Shown piece by piece: positions 35,816-44,973 of a stretch of DNA of 57,587 nt (position 1 is the stretch's first letter; every line of letters starts with the position of its first letter). The position numbers and the translations under genes were made by a program. Origin of the DNA: Oscillospiraceae bacterium (GTDB lineage Bacteria > Bacillota > Clostridia > Oscillospirales > Acutalibacteraceae); the NCBI GenBank assembly GCA_902792905.1, contig CADBBH010000012.1, positions 1 through 57,587 on the forward strand, written 5' to 3'. Under the pieces are notes generated by a model. The model did no database searches. It saw only the letters and a program-made list of their open reading frames with translations, and was not told the origin of the DNA.

Positions 35816-36826
35816 ATGAACAGTAAAAAAGCAAAAAGAATCGCTACATGGATTATCGTGCCCCTGATGGCTTCGGTGTTTGTTCTCGATATAGTCACGG
35901 TTGTTGTCGGAAATATACTTGCAAAGAAATATATGCCCTCTTCCGAGAATGGCAGTCCGCATTATTCGGACGACAGAATTCATTTTCTCAACACCGCCAA
36001 TTCCGATTGTATTCTGCTTGAGAGCAACGGACATTTTGCCCTTGTCGATTCCGGCGAGGGGAACAGCAATCCGCGCAGAAAAACAGCTTATCACGGCTAT
36101 GAGGAGCAGGTCCTTGCTTATCTGAAATCCGCCGCCGCCTCATCTGACGGTAAAGTCCACCTCGATTTCATCCTCGGCACCCATTATCATTATGACCACG
36201 TCGGTTGCTTTGATAAAATCATCAAGGATAAAGATATTATCATTGACAAGGCATATTTTAAGAAGCATAATCCCGAAATCGATCACGATTATGAAATAGA
36301 AAAATGGCGTCTGGGTGATATTTATCAGACAATTATAAATGATTTGAAAAAGAAGAATATTCCGCTTGAGCAGAATATTCCCGATAAAATTGAATTCGGG
36401 GATTTTGACCTTACACTTTACAATACCGGTTATTATGATGATCTGAAAGATAAAGGGGAGAATGCCGCCAGTATCGGAATAAAGGTTGTAAAAGGCGAAA
36501 AGAGCGCATTCCTCGCAGCCGATATCACAAAAACCTGCGGCCTAGAGAAGAAACTCGGAAATAAAATCGGACATTGCGATTTGCTCAAAGCCGGTCATCA
36601 CGGCTACTACGGTTCGTCGTCTATGAGTTTCCTTAAATACATAAAGCCCGAAGTTACGATTGTTCCGAATATGCAGGGCAAAGTTTATCCCAATGTAAAA
36701 TGGAATCTGACCATGTTCGCACACACACCGTTTTACGGGACTTACGATTATAACGGAATTATTGCCTCATTCACCGATGACGGCAGAATTATATTAACCA
36801 ATGATATACACTGGGAGGAATTATGA
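35816..36826 (+). CDS. Membrane-anchored MBL-fold metallohydrolase (ComEC-like domain)
   Basis: A 336-residue protein with one N-terminal transmembrane helix (about 10-33) followed by an extracellular metallo-beta-lactamase fold. The metal site is THYHYDHVG (HxHxDH), with LVDSGEG, a later LAADITKT aspartate, and [12 protein letters not shown]. It resembles the hydrolase domain of ComEC-type proteins, which degrade DNA or cleave phosphodiesters outside the cell. No ComEC channel is present. ATG 35816 is preceded by ACGGAG. It overlaps the cyclophilin gene by 4 nt. Confidence 0.85.
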   Translation: MNSKKAKRIATWIIVPLMASVFVLDIVTVVVGNILAKKYMPSSENGSPHYSDDRIHFLNTANSDCILLESNGHFALVDSGEGNSNPRRKTAYHGYEEQVLAYLKSAAASSDGKVHLDFILGTHYHYDHVGCFDKIIKDKDIIIDKAYFKKHNPEIDHDYEIEKWRLGDIYQTIINDLKKKNIPLEQNIPDKIEFGDFDLTLYNTGYYDDLKDKGENAASIGIKVVKGEKSAFLAADITKTCGLEKKLGNKIGHCDLLKAGHHGYYGSSSMSFLKYIKPEVTIVPNMQGKVYPNVKWNLTMFAHTPFYGTYDYNGIIASFTDDGRIILTNDIHWEEL

Positions 36827-37416
36827 GCAAGCAGACAAGAAAGCCCGAAAAGGGCGATATTACGGCAAAAATCAAAACCACAATGGGGGATATAGAGGTT
36901 CTCCTTTTCCCCGAAGCAGCGCCGAAAACAGTTGAGAATTTCACAGGCCTTGCAAAGAAGAATTATTATGACGGAATTATTTTTCACAGAGTAATTCCCG
37001 ATTTTATGATTCAGGGCGGAGATCCGACAGGTACCGGCTCCGGAGGCGAAAGCTTATGGGGTATGCCCTTCTAGGATGAGTTTCACCCCGATTATCACAA
37101 TATCTGCGGAGCGCTCTGCATGGCGAATGCCGGCCCCGGCACAAACGGCTCACAGTTTTTTATTGTTCAACTTCATGAATGCGATCCGGGTTTTATTTCT
37201 CAGATGAGTCAGTATCCCGATTCCTATCCGCCCGAAAGCGTTGCCGATTATAAGTCGCTCGGCGGCACTCCCTGGCTCGATTATCATCATACTGTATTCG
37301 GTCAGGTTTTCGCGGGAATGGATGTTGTCGATGCCATAGCGAAAGTTGAGCGCGACGGCCGCGATAAGCCTGTTGACGATGTAAAAATACTCGGCGTTGA
37401 AATTGCCGAAATATAA
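36823..37416 (+). pseudogene. ppiB: Cyclophilin peptidyl-prolyl isomerase interrupted by in-frame TAG
   Basis: A complete cyclophilin reading frame of about 197 codons broken by one TAG at 37072-37074. Upstream, the frame encodes [19 protein letters not shown] and ends at GESLWGMPF. Directly after the stop the same frame resumes with [14 protein letters not shown] and [15 protein letters not shown], so both halves are well conserved. Homologues normally have Glu in this position (PFEDEF), so a single G-to-T change (GAG to TAG) explains the break. TAG is a normal stop elsewhere here (the genes ending at 11779 and 17332), so recoding is unlikely. It may be a point mutation, a strain variant or an assembly error. 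A restart at ATG 37120 has no ribosome binding site. Confidence 0.85.
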
Positions 37417-37436
37417 GCGTTCAAGGAGAGAATAAT

Positions 37437-38039
37437 ATGAAAAGGATAATTGCCGTCTTTATATGCCTCGCCCTTTTATTTGTGCTTGCATCCTGCGGGA
37501 GTAAGGCCGATGAACCTGCAACCAATACAACGGCTCCCGAAATTACGGAAAACAATTCTTTTCAATATGACACCGTAACAGGAGTTTATGCCGAGGATAA
37601 TTACACTCTCGGCACGCTTGTCACCGTAAACGGCGAAACCGATTTTGTCCTGAGAGGCCTGCGCCTCGACGGCAATCGCTCGGCAGGGGAACTCAACGGC
37701 AAGGATTTTGCGACAGAAGGTATTCGAAGCGGATTCTGGCTTGATGAGAGAATAGAATTCTATCTTGATACCGATTACAATAATCCCGACAGTGAAGATG
37801 TTAAAGTTATCTGCCTGCCTCACCATGTGTTTTCCGAGTACGAGGGTATGTCGTTTGATGAAATCTCTGAGCAGGCGGCGTTTATAGAAACCTTTACTGC
37901 TCAGGAGCCCGATACTGCTTGCTTCGAGCCTTATGTTTTCGGTGAAGAGTATTTGCAGGGCGATTATGATATCCTCTTCACTTACAAAACCGAAATCGTT
38001 TATTATACCGTTATCAATCTTACACAGGAAGTGTTTTGA
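37437..38039 (+). CDS. Putative lipoprotein of unknown function
   Basis: A 200-residue exported lipoprotein. The lipobox LASC places the lipidated cysteine at residue 20, followed by a Thr/Glu-rich linker and a folded acidic beta-rich domain (about 40-200). I do not recognise the domain. AAGGAGAG precedes ATG 37437, and the gene starts 20 bp after the cyclophilin stop, so it may be co-transcribed with the MBL-fold and cyclophilin genes. Confidence 0.75.
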   Translation: MKRIIAVFICLALLFVLASCGSKADEPATNTTAPEITENNSFQYDTVTGVYAEDNYTLGTLVTVNGETDFVLRGLRLDGNRSAGELNGKDFATEGIRSGFWLDERIEFYLDTDYNNPDSEDVKVICLPHHVFSEYEGMSFDEISEQAAFIETFTAQEPDTACFEPYVFGEEYLQGDYDILFTYKTEIVYYTVINLTQEVF

Positions 38040-38077
38040 TACGGTCAGCGCTGTTGATATCTTATTTTATAAATATA

Positions 38078-38106
38078 TTGACTTTTATATCCCTTTGTGA
38101 TAAAAT
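38078..38106 (+). promoter_or_regulatory. Promoter of the T-box/valS unit
   Basis: TTGACT (38078-38083), a 17-bp spacer and TAAAAT (38101-38106). Confidence 0.75.
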
Positions 38107-38111
38107 CCGTG

Positions 38112-38355
38112 AGTAAAGATTATGACGTGGAGAGCTGCGTAATCCGTTTTTTTTCAGAGAGCCGGCGGTCGGTGTGAGCCGGTAAAACCAGTCGCAGTCT
38201 GTAGCCACCGAGTCGGGAAGAAGAAAGCTTTTCTGGCAATTAGACCTTCCCCGTTTTGCAGCGTTAATGCTTTCAAGCGGCGCTTTATGCGCAAATTGAG
38301 TGGTACCGCGGGAATGTATCTCGTCTCAAGTTTCTTGAGACGGGATTTTTTAATT
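38112..38355 (+). ncRNA. T-box leader controlling valS
   Basis: It contains the Stem I distal elements AGAGAG (from 38156) and GGTGTGAGCC (38171-38180), and the T-box sequence TGGTACCGCGG (38301-38311) that pairs with the uncharged tRNA acceptor end. A terminator follows: CGTCTCAAG (38322-38330), TTT, CTTGAGACG (38334-38342), then GGATTTTTT. Valine triplets GTC (38191) and GTA (38201) lie on the 3' side of Stem I; I cannot decide the specifier without folding. Uncharged tRNA-Val should promote readthrough into valS. Confidence 0.93.
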
Positions 38356-38419
38356 CTGAGTGCAGGGCGCACGGTTTTATAACCCGAATATGGAATTTAT
38401 ATCCGGAAGGAATGATTAT

Positions 38420-41038
38420 ATGGCAAAGGAACTTGCAAAACAGTATGATCCCAAAAATGTTGAGGATCGAATTTATGATTTCTGGCTGAAAGGAAAATAT
38501 TTTCACGCCAAAGTAGAAAATGACAAAAAGACCTACAGTATAGTTATACCCCCGCCGAATATTACCGGCCAGCTTCATATGGGGCATGCGCTCGATAACA
38601 CTCTGCAGGATATTCTCATCAGATGGAGAAGAATGCAGGGCTATGATACCTTATGGCTTCCCGGCACCGACCACGCCTCCATTGCCACCGAAGCGAAAAT
38701 CGTCGAGGCAATGAAGAAGGAAGGCATCTCCAAGGAGGATCTCGGAAGAGAGGGCTTCCTCAAGAGAGCATGGGAATGGAAGGAAACTTACGGCGGCAGA
38801 ATTATTCAGCAGCTCAAAAAAATGGGTTCCTCCTGTGATTGGGACAGAGAGCGTTTCACTCTTGATGAGGGCTGCAGCAGAGCTGTCCGCGAGGTATTCT
38901 GCAAGCTTTATGAAAAGGATTTGATTTACAGAGGCGAGAGGATAATCAACTGGTGTCCGCACTGCCTTACGTCCATATCCGATGCCGAGGTTGAATATGA
39001 GGATCAGCCCGGACATTTCTGGCATCTGCGCTATCCCTTCAAGGACGGAAGCGGTTATCTTGAACTTGCTACAACCAGACCCGAGACTCTTCTCGGTGAT
39101 ACTGCCGTCGCAGTCAATCCCGAAGATGAGAGGTATAAGGACGTTATCGGAAAAACCGTTATTCTTCCGATAGTTCACAGAGAAATTCCCGTTGTTGCCG
39201 ATGACTATGTTGAAATGGATTTCGGAACGGGCGTCGTAAAGATTACTCCTGCGCACGACCCGAACGACTTCGAGGTCGGTCTTCGCCATAATCTTCCTGT
39301 TATCAATGTTATGACCGATGACGCTCATATAGTCGAAGATTATCCCGCTTATGCAGGAATGGACAGATATGAGGCACGCAAGGCGATAGTCAAAGACCTT
39401 GAGGCCGAAGGCGCTCTTGTAAAGATTGAGGATTACAGCCACAATGTCGGCACCTGCTATCGCTGCCATACCACTGTTGAGCCCAGAGTTTCAAAGCAGT
39501 GGTTTGTCAAAATGGAGCCGCTTGCAAAGCCCGCTATTGAATGCGTAAGAAGCGGCAAGACCAAATTCATCCCGGAGAGATTCGATAAGATTTATTTCCA
39601 CTGGATGGAGAATATCAAAGACTGGTGTATTTCACGTCAGCTTTGGTGGGGTCACAGAATTCCTGCTTATTATTGCGATGACTGCGGAGAAATCACAGTC
39701 GCAAGAGAAACTCCCGAATGCTGCCCGAAATGCGGCGGCAAGCTCACTCAGGATCCCGATACTCTCGATACCTGGTTCTCGTCTGCGCTCTGGCCGTTCT
39801 CAACAATGGGCTGGCCGGATAAAACTCCCGAGCTTGCCCACTATTTCCCGACCAGCACCCTTGTTACCGGTTATGATATTATCTTCTTCTGGGTTGCCAG
39901 GATGATTTTCTCATCGGTTGAACATATGGGCTGCCAGCCGTTTGATACCGTATTCATTCACGGTATTGTCAGGGATGCTCAGGGCAGAAAGATGTCAAAA
40001 TCACTCGGCAACGGTATAGATCCCCTTGTTATCATCGATGAATACGGTGCCGATGCTCTGAGATTCACTCTCGCTACAGGCAACAGCCCCGGAAACGATA
40101 TGCGTTTCTCCGACGAGAAGGTCGGTGCGAGCCGCAATTTCGCAAATAAGCTCTGGAATGCCGCGAGATTCGTTCTGATGAATATCGGCGACGAAGAAGT
40201 CAAAACAGGTCTTCCCGAAGAACTTGCGCTTGAGGATAAGTGGGTTATCAGCCTTTTCAATACGCTTGCAAAGGAAGTAACCGATAACCTGGAAAAATTT
40301 GAGCTCGGCATCGCTGTACAGAAGCTCTATGATTTCATTTGGGATATTTTCTGTGACTGGTATATTGAGCTTGCAAAAATCCGCCTTCAGCAGGGCGGCG
40401 AGCGCGCCGAGAATGCCAAACGCGTACTTGTTTGGGTGCTCGGGAATACTTTGAAGCTCCTTCATCCCTTTATGCCGTTTATAACAGAGGAAATCTGGCA
40501 GACTCTTCCTCACGAAGGCGAATCGATCATGATTTCCGCATGGCCGGAATACGATGAGAAGCTTGCTTTTACAGCGGAAGAGACGGAGATGAACCGTATT
40601 ATGACGGCAATCTGCGCTATCCGTAACAGACGCGCGGAAATGAACGTTGCTCCTTCAAAGAAAGCAAAGGTTTATATCGCCACTTCTTATATCTCAACAT
40701 TTGAGAAGGCCGGAGAATTCATGTCCCGCCTTGCGAGCGCAAGTGAGACCGAGGTGGGTTCTGCGTTCGATATTGACGGAGCCGTGAGTATTGTTACAGA
40801 AGACGCAAAGATATATATTCCGATGGGCGACCTCGTTGATTTTGAGGCAGAGAAAGCCCGCCTTCGCAAGGAACTTGAAAAAGTTCAGAAGGATCTTGAG
40901 TTTGTCAATAATAAACTCAATAACGAGAATTTCGTTTCCAAAGCGCCCGCAAATGTCGTTGAGGCTCAGAAGGAAGCTGCGGCAAGATACTCCGAAAAAA
41001 TCGCCATGCTCGAAGAGAGCATTGCAAAGTTAGGCTGA
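38420..41038 (+). CDS. valS: Valyl-tRNA synthetase
   Basis: Charges tRNA-Val with valine in the cytoplasm. The 872 residues have the full class Ia layout: a HIGH motif as HMGHAL ([15 protein letters not shown]), an editing CP1 domain, a zinc-knuckle pair (CDDCGE and CCPKCGG), the KMSKS motif in [11 protein letters not shown], a helical anticodon-binding domain and the C-terminal coiled coil typical of ValRS. ATG 38420 follows GGAAGGAA; the longer open frame to 38360 starts in the leader. It is controlled by a T-box. folC follows 47 bp later. Confidence 0.97.
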   Translation: MAKELAKQYDPKNVEDRIYDFWLKGKYFHAKVENDKKTYSIVIPPPNITGQLHMGHALDNTLQDILIRWRRMQGYDTLWLPGTDHASIATEAKIVEAMKKEGISKEDLGREGFLKRAWEWKETYGGRIIQQLKKMGSSCDWDRERFTLDEGCSRAVREVFCKLYEKDLIYRGERIINWCPHCLTSISDAEVEYEDQPGHFWHLRYPFKDGSGYLELATTRPETLLGDTAVAVNPEDERYKDVIGKTVILPIVHREIPVVADDYVEMDFGTGVVKITPAHDPNDFEVGLRHNLPVINVMTDDAHIVEDYPAYAGMDRYEARKAIVKDLEAEGALVKIEDYSHNVGTCYRCHTTVEPRVSKQWFVKMEPLAKPAIECVRSGKTKFIPERFDKIYFHWMENIKDWCISRQLWWGHRIPAYYCDDCGEITVARETPECCPKCGGKLTQDPDTLDTWFSSALWPFSTMGWPDKTPELAHYFPTSTLVTGYDIIFFWVARMIFSSVEHMGCQPFDTVFIHGIVRDAQGRKMSKSLGNGIDPLVIIDEYGADALRFTLATGNSPGNDMRFSDEKVGASRNFANKLWNAARFVLMNIGDEEVKTGLPEELALEDKWVISLFNTLAKEVTDNLEKFELGIAVQKLYDFIWDIFCDWYIELAKIRLQQGGERAENAKRVLVWVLGNTLKLLHPFMPFITEEIWQTLPHEGESIMISAWPEYDEKLAFTAEETEMNRIMTAICAIRNRRAEMNVAPSKKAKVYIATSYISTFEKAGEFMSRLASASETEVGSAFDIDGAVSIVTEDAKIYIPMGDLVDFEAEKARLRKELEKVQKDLEFVNNKLNNENFVSKAPANVVEAQKEAAARYSEKIAMLEESIAKLG

Positions 41039-41045
41039 TTCCGAT

Positions 41046-41075
41046 GCCCGGGCGCGTGCCGTCCGGGCAGTTTTA
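41046..41075 (+). terminator. Hairpin between valS and folC
   Basis: GCCCGG (41046-41051) pairs with CCGGGC (41063-41068), followed by AGTTTT. It may be a partial terminator reducing folC transcription. Confidence 0.5.
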
Positions 41076-41085
41076 AGGTGATTAT

Positions 41086-42348
41086 ATGAATTGTTCCGAA
41101 GCAATTGAATATATTCATTCACTTGAGAGATTCGGCATTATGCCGGGTCTTGAACGCATTTCAGCGCTCTGTGAAAAACTGGGCAATCCGCAGAATAATC
41201 TGAAAATAATTCACGTAGCCGGTACTAACGGCAAAGGCTCGACCTGCACAATCTGCGCAAATATACTTCGCGAAGCCGGGTATAAGGTCGGATTATATAC
41301 CTCACCCTATGTTGTTGATTTTCGAGAGAGGATTCAGATTAACGGCGAAATGATACCGGAAATTGATCTTGCACAGTGCGTAACAGAAGTGAAATCCGCG
41401 GCTGATGAATCGGGTATAGAATCAACCGAATTCGAGTTTATTACAGCGGTTGCATTTCTGTACTTCTCAAAATCCGGCTGCGATTATGTTGTCCTTGAAG
41501 TCGGGCTCGGGGGCAGATTTGACGCGACTAATGTTATACCGGCTCCGCAGGCCTGTGTTCTTTGCTCGATTTCGCTTGATCATACATCCGTGCTCGGAGA
41601 CACGGTCGAAAAGATTGCTTTCGAAAAATGCGGGATTATCAAGTCCGGCTCAAGAGTGATTGTTTATCCGAAACAGAAGAGCGAAGCGCTGAAAGTAATT
41701 ACCGATACTTGCAGAGATTATTCAATTCTTCCTGTCATACCGGATTTGAGTCTTCTGACTGTCGGAGAAACCGGCATTTACGGTACAAAAGCGGAATACA
41801 AGGGTATTTCATTTACTCTTCCGCTTGCAGGCGAGCATATGATTTATAACGCAATTACTGCGATTGAATCAGTAAAAAGTATCATTCCCGATATACCGGA
41901 TGAAGCTGTGTCATCCGGCATAAGCAAATCATCCATACCTGCAAGGCTGGAACTCATTTCCGACAATCCGCTTGTTATTCTTGACGGAGGTCATAATGAG
42001 GATTGTGCGACAGCGCTCAGAAGATATATAAAGTCGATTCTGGGCGATAAAAAGATTACCGCCGTAATATCAATTATGGCGGATAAGGATTATAGAAAAT
42101 ATCTTGAAACGGTATTGCCGTGCGTAAAAAGAGTTGTTGCTTGCCGGGCGGATGTCCCGAGGGCTCTCGATGTCTCCGATCTTGCCCGTGAAGCCGAAAA
42201 ATACTGCGACGATGTAATAACTGTTCCCGATGCAGTATCGGCGGTCAGATATGCGCTTGATAATGCGGAAAGCAGTGACGCGGTTATCGTTTGCGGTTCC
42301 TTCTACTTTGCAGGTGAGGTAAGAGATACTTTGATCAATTATTACTGA
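41086..42348 (+). CDS. folC: Folylpolyglutamate synthase / dihydrofolate synthase
   Basis: Adds glutamate to dihydropteroate or folates. The 420 residues show the ATP-binding loop HVAGTNGKGSTC, YTSPYVVDFRERIQ, the VGLGGRFDATN segment with metal-binding residues, SLDHTSVLG, and LDGGHNEDC in the C-terminal domain. ATG 41086 has TAAGGTG before it. The valS-folC order is common in Firmicutes. Whether it has both activities cannot be told from sequence. Confidence 0.94.
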   Translation: MNCSEAIEYIHSLERFGIMPGLERISALCEKLGNPQNNLKIIHVAGTNGKGSTCTICANILREAGYKVGLYTSPYVVDFRERIQINGEMIPEIDLAQCVTEVKSAADESGIESTEFEFITAVAFLYFSKSGCDYVVLEVGLGGRFDATNVIPAPQACVLCSISLDHTSVLGDTVEKIAFEKCGIIKSGSRVIVYPKQKSEALKVITDTCRDYSILPVIPDLSLLTVGETGIYGTKAEYKGISFTLPLAGEHMIYNAITAIESVKSIIPDIPDEAVSSGISKSSIPARLELISDNPLVILDGGHNEDCATALRRYIKSILGDKKITAVISIMADKDYRKYLETVLPCVKRVVACRADVPRALDVSDLAREAEKYCDDVITVPDAVSAVRYALDNAESSDAVIVCGSFYFAGEVRDTLINYY

Positions 42349-42361
42349 AGGGGAAACAGTT

Positions 42362-43282
42362 ATGATTAAGGAAATCAATAACGGCGTATATCCGACGATG
42401 CTTACTCCGTTTACCGCTGAAAATAAAATAGATTATAATGCGGTGGAACAGCTGCTGGAATTCTACACTTCAAGGGGAGTAAAAGGCATATTTGCGATAT
42501 GCCAGTCGAGCGAGATATTCTTCCTTTCATTTGAAGAGCGCCTTGAATTGCTGAAATTCATCATGAATCATAAACCTGCCGGCATAAATATAGTCGCCTC
42601 CGGTCATACCGCCGATGATATCGACCGTCAGATATATGAGGCAAAAGCTTTTGTCGATACAGGCATTGATGCCTATGTCTATATCGCAAACCGCTTTGCA
42701 AAAGAGTATGAGAGTGACGAAGTGTTTCTTCGTAATTTTGAAAAGGTTTCGTCTGCTCTTCCCGATATCGGACTCGGTATATACGAATGCCCCTATCCGT
42801 ATAAGCGCCTTATGTCACCGGAAACGCTGGCGAAATGCTGCGGTCTCGGCAATCTGCAATTCATAAAAGATACCTGCTCGCATATCAATGAAATCAAAGC
42901 GAAAATCGAAGCGACAAAGGGAACCGGGCTCAAGCTTTTCAATGCAAACGGAGCAACTTTACTTGAATCCCTGCGTGCAGGAGCATCCGGTTATTCGGGA
43001 GTTATGGCAAATTTTCATCCCGAAATTTTTGCCTGGCTTTGTGAAAACTTTGACAAAGAAGCGGAGAAAGCAGAGGTTATTGCCGATTTCCTGGCCTTCG
43101 CTTCAACGGTAGAATCCCGTATGTATCCCGTCAACGCAAAATACCATCTTTCTCTGCTCGGAGTTGATATTCTCACAGAATCTAGAGTATGTGATGATTC
43201 ATCATTCGGTGAGAGCAACCGCAAAGAAATGCAAGCAATGGTCAATATTGAGAAGCTTATGAGTGTTACATATTGCACATAA
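42362..43282 (+). CDS. DapA/NanA-superfamily lyase or aldolase
   Basis: A 306-residue class I aldolase-like TIM barrel of the dihydrodipicolinate synthase/N-acetylneuraminate lyase family. The Schiff-base lysine is Lys169 in FIKDTC and the catalytic tyrosine Tyr141 in IYECPYPYKR. The GTTGE motif of true DapA is replaced by ICQSSEIFFLS, so DapA activity is unlikely; a sugar-acid or sialic-acid-like substrate is more plausible. ATG 42362 is 13 bp after folC with GAAGGGGAA, so it is probably in the same operon, although its likely role fits the carbohydrate genes downstream. Confidence 0.88.
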   Translation: MIKEINNGVYPTMLTPFTAENKIDYNAVEQLLEFYTSRGVKGIFAICQSSEIFFLSFEERLELLKFIMNHKPAGINIVASGHTADDIDRQIYEAKAFVDTGIDAYVYIANRFAKEYESDEVFLRNFEKVSSALPDIGLGIYECPYPYKRLMSPETLAKCCGLGNLQFIKDTCSHINEIKAKIEATKGTGLKLFNANGATLLESLRAGASGYSGVMANFHPEIFAWLCENFDKEAEKAEVIADFLAFASTVESRMYPVNAKYHLSLLGVDILTESRVCDDSSFGESNRKEMQAMVNIEKLMSVTYCT

Positions 43283-43307
43283 TTTGTGTTGTTTATATAA
43301 AAAAATA

Positions 43308-43336
43308 TTGCATTATATATAAAAATATGTTATTCT
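43308..43336 (+). promoter_or_regulatory. Promoter for the SDR epimerase gene
   Basis: TTGCAT (43308-43313), a 17-bp spacer and TATTCT (43331-43336). Confidence 0.6.
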
Positions 43337-43379
43337 AATAAACAGCAAGTTTTATACTGAATTTCAGGAGGATTATTCA

Positions 43380-44927
43380 ATGGCACAAAAAAAGACAGTA
43401 TTCCTTACAGGCGCCTCAGGCAATATGGGGTATCAGAGCTTTCTTGAGTTTTTCAAGCACAAGGATCAGTTCAATATTGTAGTTCTTCTTCGTGACAGCG
43501 AAAAGAACAGAAAAAAATTCGCTGAGTATATCAATGATCCTTCGGTAAGAATCGTTTGGGGTGATCTCAAGGATTATGATGCCATTAAAAAAGGCGTTGA
43601 CGGTTCCGATTATGTTCTTCATATCGGCGGTATGGTTTCTCCTTCGGCAGACTATTATCCTACAAAGACCGTTGTGACCAATACCACCGCTGCTAGAAAT
43701 ATCGTTGACGCTGTCAAGGCACAGCCGAATCCCGACGCCGTTAAGGTTGTTTATATCGGTACGGTTGCCGAAACCGGCGACAGAAATGCTCCCATTCACT
43801 GGGCGCGTTGCGGCGACCCCATTAAAATCTCCATCTACGATCACTATGCCTGCTCCAAAGTAATCGCCGAAGAAATCTTTGCAGAGAGCGGACTTAAATA
43901 CTGGGTATCCTGCCGTCAGTCGGGTATTCTTTATGCCGACATTCTCAAGAATATGGATCCAATCATGTTCCATGTTCCCATCAACGGCGTTCTTGAATGG
44001 GCTACCGTTGAGGATTCCGCCCGCCTGATGCTCAATATCTGCGGCGATGATATTCCCGAGGAATTCTGGAGAAGATTCTATAACATCGGTTCCGGTGAAG
44101 AATACAGACTCACCAATTATGAATTTGAGGAGCTCCTTCTTGATACTATCGGTATCGGTTCTCCCAAGAAGATGTTCCAGCCCAACTGGTTTATCACCCG
44201 CAATTTCCACGGCCAGTGGTATTATGACGGCGACGAGCTCGAGAAATACTGCCACTTCAGAGCAAATATCCCCGTAAAGCAGTATTTTAAATCGCTTATG
44301 AACCACGTAGAGCCTTATTTCAAGCTTGCTTTCCTCGGCAGACCCTTCGCAGGCCTTCTCAAGGGAACGTTTATGAAGTCCCTTGCCAACAAAGAGATTT
44401 ACGGCACTCAGTGGTGGATAAAGAATCAGATTCCCGAGAGAATTTCCGCATACTACGGCACTATGGAAGAGTATAATTCTCTTCCCGAAAAGTGGGAAGA
44501 CTTCAAGATTGTCATTCCTTCAAAGAAGACCACTTCATCCGATGTAGTAGTTCTCAATCACGGCTATGACGAGAGCAAGCCCGTAGAGGAACTTACTATT
44601 GAAGATTTCAAGAAGGCCGCGCAGTTCAGAGGCGGCGATTGCCTTGCAACAGAAGCTGACTATGTCGATTTCTATACTCCCATCAAGTGGAAGAGCGCAA
44701 GAGGCAACGAATTCATGATGAGCCCCAACCTCGTCCTCAGAGGCGGCCACTGGTGCCCGCAGGAATTTCCGACCGACTGCGAAGGCAAGAAGTTCTACTG
44801 GGATTATGATTATGAAGCATCAATCAATCCCTTCTTCGCTCAGGTCTGGTATCCTCTTCATGACAAGAGCGAGAACAATGTTTACACCGAAGCTATATTC
44901 AAGGGCTTCGAGGGCTTCAAAGACTGA
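43380..44927 (+). CDS. Extended SDR (NAD-dependent epimerase/dehydratase) with extra C-terminal region
   Basis: A 515-residue protein. Residues 1 to about 330 are an extended short-chain dehydrogenase with the NAD(P) motif TGASGNMG (10-17) and the catalytic pair Tyr156/Lys160 in YACSK. The last 180 residues, with CHFRANIPV, QWWIKNQIPERISAYYG and LRGGHWCPQEFP, are not part of a standard SDR and I cannot assign them. The ribosome binding site AGGAGG is near perfect and codon use looks biased to common codons, suggesting high expression. The substrate is unknown; a sugar or sugar-acid is possible from the neighbours. Confidence 0.8.
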   Translation: MAQKKTVFLTGASGNMGYQSFLEFFKHKDQFNIVVLLRDSEKNRKKFAEYINDPSVRIVWGDLKDYDAIKKGVDGSDYVLHIGGMVSPSADYYPTKTVVTNTTAARNIVDAVKAQPNPDAVKVVYIGTVAETGDRNAPIHWARCGDPIKISIYDHYACSKVIAEEIFAESGLKYWVSCRQSGILYADILKNMDPIMFHVPINGVLEWATVEDSARLMLNICGDDIPEEFWRRFYNIGSGEEYRLTNYEFEELLLDTIGIGSPKKMFQPNWFITRNFHGQWYYDGDELEKYCHFRANIPVKQYFKSLMNHVEPYFKLAFLGRPFAGLLKGTFMKSLANKEIYGTQWWIKNQIPERISAYYGTMEEYNSLPEKWEDFKIVIPSKKTTSSDVVVLNHGYDESKPVEELTIEDFKKAAQFRGGDCLATEADYVDFYTPIKWKSARGNEFMMSPNLVLRGGHWCPQEFPTDCEGKKFYWDYDYEASINPFFAQVWYPLHDKSENNVYTEAIFKGFEGFKD

Positions 44928-44935
44928 TAAACAGA

Positions 44936-44964
44936 TTAAAGGCAGAGCTTGTCTCTGCCTTTAT
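44936..44964 (+). terminator. Terminator after the SDR gene
   Basis: AAAGGCAGAG (44938-44947), loop CTTGT, CTCTGCCTTT (44953-44962). It ends 11 bp before the next start, so read-through may matter. Confidence 0.7.
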
Positions 44965-44973
44965 AAATGGTAT

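Noticed and set aside
37072-37074. TAG read as an amino acid (pyrrolysine or amber recoding)
   Set aside because: Other genes in the window end in TAG, there are no pyl genes here, and a Glu codon one base away explains the change.
42362-43282. dapA (4-hydroxy-tetrahydrodipicolinate synthase)
   Set aside because: The GTTGE motif is missing and no other lysine genes are nearby.
43416-44306. 296-codon open frame antisense to the SDR gene
   Set aside because: Long, but it lies opposite a gene with strong codon bias and clear SDR motifs. No ribosome binding site or known motif.
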